Both the position numbers and the translations under genes were made by a program. Positions 6,337 to 10,323 of a stretch of DNA of 10,323 nt are shown piece after piece. Numbering within the stretch: the first letter of the stretch is position 1; each line of letters starts with the position of its first letter. The notes beneath the pieces are model-generated. The model made no database searches. It was not told the origin of the DNA and saw nothing but the letters and a program-made list of their open reading frames with translations. Source of the stretch: an uncultured Alphaproteobacteria bacterium (GTDB lineage Bacteria; Pseudomonadota; Alphaproteobacteria; Rickettsiales; UBA1997). Location: the NCBI GenBank assembly GCA_903927415.1, contig CAIYMZ010000111.1:1-10323 (forward strand). The letters are read 5' to 3'.

Positions 6337-6361
6337 GAAAAAAGCCTAAACGGCTTTTTTC
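6337..6361 (+). other. Hairpin in the spacer between tmRNA pieces
   Basis: GAAAAAAGCC (6337-6346) pairs perfectly with GGCTTTTTTC (6352-6361) around TAAAC. It begins 3 nt after the acceptor-piece 3' end, inside the segment expected to be cut out when the two-piece tmRNA matures. It could guide 3'-end processing. Although its downstream arm ends in a T run, the T residues are part of the stem, so it is not a clean terminator. Confidence 0.7.
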
Positions 6362-6529
6362 GGCCTGATGGCTTGTGTCATGGAATTAATTCCAAGTGGC
6401 AACGTCTTCTCAGATTAATTCCGGGGGTGAATAGCTTTCGACAGATACTAAAGGAATTAACTTTGTCCGGTTGAGAAACTGCCGGTTGTAAGGCGAAAGC
6501 CTGAAGACATCCGTTCAAAAAAAGTAAAC

Positions 6530-6595
6530 GCAAACGATAACTTTGCTAATGACAATTTCGAATTTGCTCCTGTGGCTGTAGCTGCGTTAGCATAA
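6530..6595 (+). other. tmRNA degradation-tag reading frame
   Basis: The resume codon is GCA at 6530, following AGTAAAC as in other tmRNAs, and the stop is TAA at 6593-6595. The 21-residue tag reads ANDNF, ANDNF, then EFAPVAVAALA. The two ANDNF copies use different codons (GCAAACGATAACTTT versus GCTAATGACAATTTC). The ANDNF module matches the N-terminal part of alphaproteobacterial tags, the part read by SspB, while the hydrophobic end, ...AALA, fits ClpX recognition. Confidence 0.9.
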
Positions 6596-6613
6596 GTGAT
6601 TTTGTCGGGGCTC

Positions 6614-6650
6614 GCCCAGTGCCTGTCAACAGAAACTGGGCAATTTTTTT
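6614..6650 (+). terminator. 3'-end hairpin and T run of ssrA
   Basis: GCCCAGT (6614-6620) pairs with ACTGGGC (6635-6641) around a 14-nt loop, then AA and seven T (6644-6650). This is the last helix of the coding piece and also has intrinsic-terminator form. The loop CTGTC could also pair with GACAG at 6439-6443, within the D-like region. sspB starts 19 bp further on, so it needs read-through or a promoter of its own. Confidence 0.7.
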
Positions 6651-6669
6651 GTTAATTACTCACAATCTC

Positions 6670-7188
6670 ATGCAGGATTTAATCGGATATGACGAAATTA
6701 TCGAAAACTCGATGCGTTCGGTGATTTATGAAACCCTCAAAAAAATTGAAAAACCTGGATTACCGGGAGGGCATTATTTTCTAATCACTTTCATGACGCA
6801 TTTTCCTGGCGCTTCAATTCCAGGATATTTGCTCGAAAAATTTCCCGAAGAAATGACCATTGCTGTGCAGTATCAGTACAGAAGCTTGGTTGTAGAAAGT
6901 GAATTATTCAGAATTTCTTTAAGCTTTGGCGGAAAATATGAAAAGCTAGTAGTGCCATATAAGGCGGTCACTTCTTTTGCTGATCCATCAATGAATTTTG
7001 CGTTAAAATTCAGCATGAGTTACGGTGACATTGAGAATTTGGGATCGGGAGATCATGGTGAATCAAATCGAGCCAATAAAAATTCTGGTCATGAAAAAAG
7101 TGAAGCCTCCGTTGATTTGTCAGCCAAAGTAATTTCTCTTGATGCATTCCGCAAAAACAAAAGCACAACTCACGGCGACGACAATTAA
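6670..7188 (+). CDS. sspB: SspB, ssrA-tag adaptor for ClpXP (alphaproteobacterial type)
   Basis: This 172-residue cytosolic adaptor tethers ssrA-tagged proteins to the ClpXP protease. The fold is that of SspB-alpha: the N-terminal helix DLIGYDEIIENSMRSVIYETL (about 3-23), then GLPGGHYFLITFMT (30-43), PGASIPGYLLEKFPEEMTIAVQYQY (46-70), LVVPYKAVTSFADPSMNFALKF (93-114). A polar, flexible linker (about 120-150) leads to the C-terminal ClpX-docking peptide AKVISLDAFRKN (152-163). The ATG at 6670 was chosen: it matches the family N-terminus, and an upstream in-frame GTG at 6619 would put 17 codons inside the tmRNA 3' hairpin. No Shine-Dalgarno is obvious. It directly follows ssrA, whose tag it reads, and its stop overlaps the plsY start (TAATG). 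Confidence 0.92.
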   Translation: MQDLIGYDEIIENSMRSVIYETLKKIEKPGLPGGHYFLITFMTHFPGASIPGYLLEKFPEEMTIAVQYQYRSLVVESELFRISLSFGGKYEKLVVPYKAVTSFADPSMNFALKFSMSYGDIENLGSGDHGESNRANKNSGHEKSEASVDLSAKVISLDAFRKNKSTTHGDDN

Positions 7189-7790
7189 TGACAACCCTCC
7201 TTCATCAGATTTTATTTTTAATCCTTACTTACGTGATTGCAGCAATTCCATTTGGTCTAGTCATCGCCAAAATTTTTGCCAAAAAAGATATTCGGGAATT
7301 GGGTTCAAAAAATATTGGTGCCACAAATGTTGCTAGAGTTATTGGAAAAAAACTCGGTTTTGTCACTTTGATTCTAGATGGTTTTAAGGGTGCTGTAATG
7401 GTGATTTTGGCGCGGTTTAATTTTTCCGATCTTGAAAATTTACATTTGTTTTTGGTTTTAGTCGGGGCTGTTGCGGTGATTGCTCACATTTATCCGATCT
7501 ATCTTAATTTCAAAGGTGGCAAGGGTGTTGCTACAGCAATTGCAACTTTGCTGGCACTTGATCCTGCAGTTGGGTTTTTAATGATCTGTTTTTGGATCAT
7601 GTCTTTTTGCTTGTTTCGCATATCTTCCGTTTCATCACTGATCGCAATTTTTTCTTCGATTATTCTCTCGTCAACTTACGCCGCTCCAACAGAGCAATTC
7701 TGGTTTTGTGTTTTTTTATTCATTGTGATTTTAGCTAGGCATAAAGAAAATATTATCCGCTTAATAACCGGTGAAGAAAAAAAAATATAA
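7188..7790 (+). CDS. plsY: Glycerol-3-phosphate acyltransferase PlsY
   Basis: This 200-residue integral membrane enzyme moves the acyl group from acyl-phosphate to glycerol-3-phosphate, making lysophosphatidic acid, the first committed step of phospholipid synthesis in the PlsX/PlsY route. The three family motifs are present: GSKNIGATN (39-47; Lys where Gly is common), KGGKGVAT (109-116) and HKENIIRL (185-192). Hydrophobic segments at about 4-28, 52-74, 86-104, 126-143, 147-162 and 170-184 fit the five- to seven-helix topology, and the length is typical. The ATG overlaps the sspB stop by one base, so translational coupling is likely; the next gene begins one base after its stop. PlsX would be expected elsewhere in the genome. 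Confidence 0.95.
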   Translation: MTTLLHQILFLILTYVIAAIPFGLVIAKIFAKKDIRELGSKNIGATNVARVIGKKLGFVTLILDGFKGAVMVILARFNFSDLENLHLFLVLVGAVAVIAHIYPIYLNFKGGKGVATAIATLLALDPAVGFLMICFWIMSFCLFRISSVSSLIAIFSSIILSSTYAAPTEQFWFCVFLFIVILARHKENIIRLITGEEKKI

Positions 7791-7791
7791 C

Positions 7792-8508
7792 ATGAGCGCG
7801 CAAGAAAAATTAATCGTAGCCCTTGATTTCCCTGATCTTGATTTGGCCAAAAAACTAATCGAAGAACTTTCTGACGAAGTAATTTTTTACAAAATCGGTT
7901 TGGAATTGCTGATGAGCGGCGATTATTTCGAGCTCGTAAAATTTCTAAAAGCGCGCGGGAAAAAAATTTTTGCTGATCTAAAATTTCACGACATTTCTGA
8001 AACTGTCGCCCGTGCTGTTGCCAATATTGCGCAATATGAAGTTGATTTGTTGACCATACATGCCGGTAGTCGCGACATCATGCGCAGAGCCGCAGAGAGT
8101 AAGGGAAAAGTGCGTGTCATCGCCATCGCTGCTCTGACTAATCTTGACCAAAAAGATTTAATTGAAATGGGCTCTGATCCCAAAATTTCACTCGAAGAGT
8201 TGGTAATAAAAAGAACCGCAATCGCTCTAGAATCAGGACTTGATGGCGTCGTTTCTTCGGCGCTTGAAGCAAAAACTTTACGTCAAAATTTTGGTAAAGA
8301 TTTTTTAATCGTAACCCCAGGAATCAGGCTGACAACGCTTGCAGGCGATGATCAAAAACGCGTCACCGATGTTAAAACCGCACTCACCAATGGCAGTTCT
8401 TATTTAGTCGTCGGTCGTCCAATCACTCGCGACGCCAATCCGCGTGCCGCTGCGCAAAAGTTTAATCAACTGATTCATGAAGCTCTCCCAACTTCTTTTG
8501 CAAGCTAA
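7792..8508 (+). CDS. pyrF: Orotidine 5'-phosphate decarboxylase
   Basis: This 238-residue cytosolic TIM-barrel enzyme converts OMP to UMP, the last step of de novo pyrimidine synthesis. Active-site residues are visible: Asp12 in VALDFP, Lys34 in FYKIG, the D-x-K-x-x-D signature as DLKFHD (62-67), the phosphate-binding loop VTPGIR (174-179) and VVGRPIT (206-212). The length fits the family. The ATG at 7792 gives MSAQEKLIVALD; an in-frame GTG at 7771 within the plsY end adds only a poly-Lys leader from A-rich DNA and is not favoured. The last 32 bp overlap the start of murE in another frame. Its presence implies the organism can make pyrimidines, or at least UMP from orotate, unlike Rickettsia. 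Confidence 0.95.
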   Translation: MSAQEKLIVALDFPDLDLAKKLIEELSDEVIFYKIGLELLMSGDYFELVKFLKARGKKIFADLKFHDISETVARAVANIAQYEVDLLTIHAGSRDIMRRAAESKGKVRVIAIAALTNLDQKDLIEMGSDPKISLEELVIKRTAIALESGLDGVVSSALEAKTLRQNFGKDFLIVTPGIRLTTLAGDDQKRVTDVKTALTNGSSYLVVGRPITRDANPRAAAQKFNQLIHEALPTSFAS

Positions 8509-9961
8509 AGTCGATTTCGAAATCAGTGGCGATCCAAGCCAGATCGAGATCGAAGACATCGCCATCGACTCACGTCTGGTAAAAAAAAATTCAGTTTTTT
8601 TTGCTCTACCCGGAAAATCAAAAGATGGTTTAGAATTCATCCCTGACGCCATCAAAAACGGCGCCGTTGCAACTGTAGCCGCCGCTACCCTGTCAAGGGG
8701 GGAGGGGGGGTTTCTCATCACAACCTCAAACCCATTTTCTCTCCTCACTCACTTCCTAAAAACATTCTACGCACCACTTCCAACCAACATCTACGCCATC
8801 ACGGGTACTAACGGCAAAACTTCCATCGCCGAATTCACGCGCCAAATTCTCGAATTTCTCGGAAAAAAATCTGCATCGATCGGCTCTCTCGGAGTAATGA
8901 TGACGCAGCGCGGTATCCAACTACAAAATTCATCGCTCACAACTCCAGACATCGTTTCGCTGTACAAAAACTTGCACAGCCTAAAAAAATCCGGCATTGA
9001 CGATGTTGCAATCGAAGTGAGCTCGATTGGCTTAGAACAAGGCCGCGTCGCTGGTTTAAAAATTGACGTCGGCAGCTTCACCAACTTCACTCAAGATCAT
9101 CTCGACTACCACAAATCGATGGATGATTACTTCAAATGCAAAATGATTTTATTTGAGCGCGTCCTAGAAAATGGCGGCGAAAATGGCGGAGTGGCAGTGC
9201 TTAATTCTGACATTCCTGAATTCGAAAAAATAAAAAAAATCTGCGAGGAAAAAAATTTACGCGTAATCGAATATGGTTTTAAAGCGCGCGATTTAAGGCT
9301 TCTTGGCATTCGCGATCACCACGTCACTTTTGAATTTCGTCAAAAAAAATATGAATTTGAATTAAATATTAGCGGTGAATTTCAGGTATTTAACGTGCTC
9401 TGCGCTCTCGGAAATGTGCTGGCGAAAAATGATCTCGACGAAGCTCAACTAAAAAATTTGTTGAAAAATTTTTACCTCTTGCAGCCAGCGCTGGGAAGGA
9501 TGCAACGCGTCGCCACTTTACCAAATCGCGCTCAAATTTTTATTGATTCTGCTCACTCGCCCGACGCTCTCGCCAATGTTTTAAAGCTCGCGCGCGGACT
9601 AACAAAATCGCGCGTGATTGTGCTTTTTGGTTGCGGCGGCGATCGCGATGCCGGCAAGCGTCCGATCATGGGACGCATCGCTTGCGATTTGGCAGATGTT
9701 GTGATCGTCACCGACGACAATCCGCGCAGTGAAAAAGCGGAAGTAATTCGTGCCGAAATTTTTGCTGCTTGCGATGTCGCCAAAGCCGCTGAAATCGCCG
9801 ATCGCAAAGTTGCGATTGAAAAAGCGATCACGACATTAAAAGCTGGTGACGTGCTGATTTTCGCCGGCAAAGGCCACGAAAAATATCAAATTATCGGCGC
9901 CGAAAAATTCGAATTTGACGAAGAAAAAATTGCAAAAGATGTCCTCACAAAACTTTCTTAA
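8477..9961 (+). CDS. murE: UDP-MurNAc-tripeptide synthetase, meso-DAP-adding type
   Basis: This 494-residue cytosolic ligase adds the third amino acid to UDP-MurNAc-L-Ala-D-Glu in peptidoglycan synthesis, using ATP. The N-terminal UDP-binding domain includes IDSRLVKKNSVFFALPG (30-46). The ATP loop is GTNGKTS (110-116). LTTPD (154-158), EVSSIGLEQGRV (180-191), NFTQDHLDYH (203-212) and Lys222, the likely carbamylated lysine, follow. The C-terminal domain has DSAHSPDAL (357-365), FGCGGDRDAGKR (384-395), DDNPR (413-417) and GKGHE (464-468). DDNPR is the signature of enzymes taking meso-diaminopimelate rather than lysine. The start at 8477 fits the family N-terminus and overlaps pyrF by 32 bp. A G-rich stretch at about 8690-8711 encodes LSRGEGG (72-78), which may be repeat-derived. 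The neighbouring usual murF/mraY cluster is not seen in this window. Confidence 0.95.
   Translation: MKLSQLLLQAKVDFEISGDPSQIEIEDIAIDSRLVKKNSVFFALPGKSKDGLEFIPDAIKNGAVATVAAATLSRGEGGFLITTSNPFSLLTHFLKTFYAPLPTNIYAITGTNGKTSIAEFTRQILEFLGKKSASIGSLGVMMTQRGIQLQNSSLTTPDIVSLYKNLHSLKKSGIDDVAIEVSSIGLEQGRVAGLKIDVGSFTNFTQDHLDYHKSMDDYFKCKMILFERVLENGGENGGVAVLNSDIPEFEKIKKICEEKNLRVIEYGFKARDLRLLGIRDHHVTFEFRQKKYEFELNISGEFQVFNVLCALGNVLAKNDLDEAQLKNLLKNFYLLQPALGRMQRVATLPNRAQIFIDSAHSPDALANVLKLARGLTKSRVIVLFGCGGDRDAGKRPIMGRIACDLADVVIVTDDNPRSEKAEVIRAEIFAACDVAKAAEIADRKVAIEKAITTLKAGDVLIFAGKGHEKYQIIGAEKFEFDEEKIAKDVLTKLS
8688..8711. repeat. Possible palindromic-element remnant within murE
   Basis: The G-rich string CCCTGTCAAGGGGGGAGG and following G run stand out in this A+T-rich gene. 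The core CCTGT.A.GGGGGGAG resembles the first hairpin of the xthA insertion (CCCCTGTTAGGGGGGAG). It encodes about eight residues, LSRGEGG and neighbours, in the variable loop between GAVAVVA-like and NPF. The resemblance is short, so this may be chance. Confidence 0.4.
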
Positions 9962-10323
9962 TCCCGCGTTTGGCTTGGCTTTTGATGATCTTTACGAACA
10001 AGAAGGGTTAGAAAAATTAGATCAAAAATTTGGGGAATTTGAGATTAGGCGAAAGGCGGTAGGCGGTAGGCGAAAGGGGGAGGAGTTGTTGGATCGGGCA
10101 GTGGTGTTGGAGGATTTTTTGGTGGAGTTGTTTGGGATCGAAAAAGAAAATTCCGAGTTAAAAAAATCTCACGAAGAGCTGCAAAAAATTTATCACGTGC
10201 GGCGGGAATTTGTGCAGAGGCGGGTGGCGAAGAAGTTTTCCAATTTTTGTTTTTCTGCCTCCGCCCTCGATGTCATTCCCGCGCAGGCGGGAATCCAGGA
10301 ATCTTTCGAGATACTGGATTCCC
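9939..10323 (+). CDS. Partial CDS, N-terminus resembling large GltD-like FAD/NAD(P) oxidoreductases
   Basis: An open frame starts at ATG 9939, overlaps the murE end by 23 bp and runs without a stop to the window edge (128 codons visible). The protein starts MSSQNFLNPAFGLAFDDLYE and shows EGLEKLDQKF (27-36 region), VVLEDFLVELFGIEKENSEL and FVQRRVAKKF. I associate the pattern LEDFLxxLFGIE...HxxL...R.FVQRRA.KK with the N-terminal region of a large alphaproteobacterial pyridine-nucleotide/FAD oxidoreductase related to the glutamate synthase small subunit. That is from memory and only moderately sure. No cofactor motif is visible yet. Two oddities lie in frame: a TAGGCGAAAGG mini-repeat (codons about 36-47) and a VIPAQAGIQ palindromic repeat near the edge. 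The spacing to murE suggests the same operon. Confidence 0.6.
   Translation, partial: MSSQNFLNPAFGLAFDDLYEQEGLEKLDQKFGEFEIRRKAVGGRRKGEELLDRAVVLEDFLVELFGIEKENSELKKSHEELQKIYHVRREFVQRRVAKKFSNFCFSASALDVIPAQAGIQESFEILDS
10046..10080. repeat. TAGGCG mini-repeat within the partial CDS
   Basis: TAGGCGAAAGG occurs at 10046-10056 and 10067-10077, 21 bp apart, with a shorter TAGGCGG at 10060-10066 between. It encodes the basic Gly/Arg stretch RRKAVGG then RRKGE. The 21-bp period keeps the reading frame. It looks like a small local expansion or a repeat insertion. Confidence 0.7.
10272..10323. repeat. Palindromic repeat of the GTCATTCCCGCG type, cut by the window edge
   Basis: The left arm reads GTCATTCCCGCGCAGGCGGG then AATCCAG (10272-10298); it contains its own hairpin TTCCCGC/GCGGGAA. 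The right arm begins with CTGGATTCCC at 10314 and continues outside. This is a widespread dispersed bacterial palindrome, whose translation VIPAQAGIQ is well known as a repeat-derived peptide. Here it lies in frame with the partial CDS. Confidence 0.9.

Larger units (their letters stand above)
6240..6643 (+). ncRNA. ssrA: tmRNA, circularly permuted two-piece form
   Basis: tmRNA rescues stalled ribosomes and tags the unfinished protein for proteolysis. The gene has the alphaproteobacterial permuted order. The acceptor piece comes first: T-stem CTGGG (6308-6312) with CCCAG (6320-6324), loop GGCAGTA, then the 3' acceptor strand CACCTCC (6325-6331). The coding piece follows: 5' acceptor strand GGGGGTG (6423-6429), which pairs with all seven bases of that strand including one G-U, then the D-like region TAGCTTTCGACAG. 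A broken long helix P2 can join the pieces: CTAAA with TTTGG, GAATT with AATTC, TTGTC with GACAA. The tag frame starts at 6530. The last helix is GCCCAGT/ACTGGGC (6614-6641). A 70-90 nt spacer to be removed separates the pieces. The 3' end reads ACCG, so the final A of CCA is not encoded and would be added later. The 5' end is approximate. Confidence 0.95.

Noticed and set aside
8404..9870. Several minus-strand open frames within pyrF/murE
   Set aside because: They are antisense to well-supported genes and show no family motifs.

Overview
This window looks like a chromosomal segment of an AT-rich alphaproteobacterium, probably from a Rickettsiales/Holosporales-like or related host-associated lineage. 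Three things point there: a circularly permuted (two-piece) tmRNA gene, an alphaproteobacterial-type SspB right after it, and many small palindromic repeats both between and inside genes. The order is an inference. The presence of pyrF argues against a strongly reduced Rickettsia-like genome. All recognised genes lie on the + strand.

Left part (1-5977): four paralogous genes encode proteins with a type IV prepilin-like N-terminus (SRA|FSL[I/V]E followed by one membrane helix) fused to a LamG/concanavalin-A-like domain. They form two tandem pairs, 191-1066 with 1240-2133 and 4165-5049 with 5072-5977. Their ends are strongly conserved and their middles diverge, as expected for a recombining surface-protein family. 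A GNAT acetyltransferase (2664-3095) and exonuclease III (xthA, 3288-4160) lie between the pairs. xthA carries an in-frame insertion of a palindromic element. Two large inverted-repeat elements (28-133 and 2336-2593) share the same arms but enclose different tandem repeats (3 x 18 bp and 9 x 24 bp). The first pair of genes also shares a 60/61-identical downstream block that folds into a GC-rich hairpin.

Middle (5978-6660): another palindromic element and a possible terminator are followed by ssrA in permuted order. The acceptor piece (T-arm, 3' acceptor strand) comes first, then a spacer with a strong hairpin, then the coding piece. The encoded degradation tag is unusual: ANDNF occurs twice in tandem before EFAPVAVAALA.

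Right part (6670-10323): a tightly packed run sspB-plsY-pyrF-murE with 1-32 bp overlaps or near-zero gaps, ending in a CDS cut by the window edge. SspB is the adaptor that hands ssrA-tagged proteins to ClpXP, so tag and tag-reader are neighbours. plsY serves phospholipid synthesis, pyrF UMP synthesis and murE peptidoglycan precursor synthesis. The partial CDS resembles the N-terminus of a large GltD-like oxidoreductase and runs in frame into a VIPAQAGIQ-type palindromic repeat.

I see no CRISPR array, transposase, tRNA or rRNA gene. The most notable points are the duplicated SspB-recognition module in the tmRNA tag, the mosaic prepilin-lectin family, and in-frame repeat insertion into housekeeping genes.
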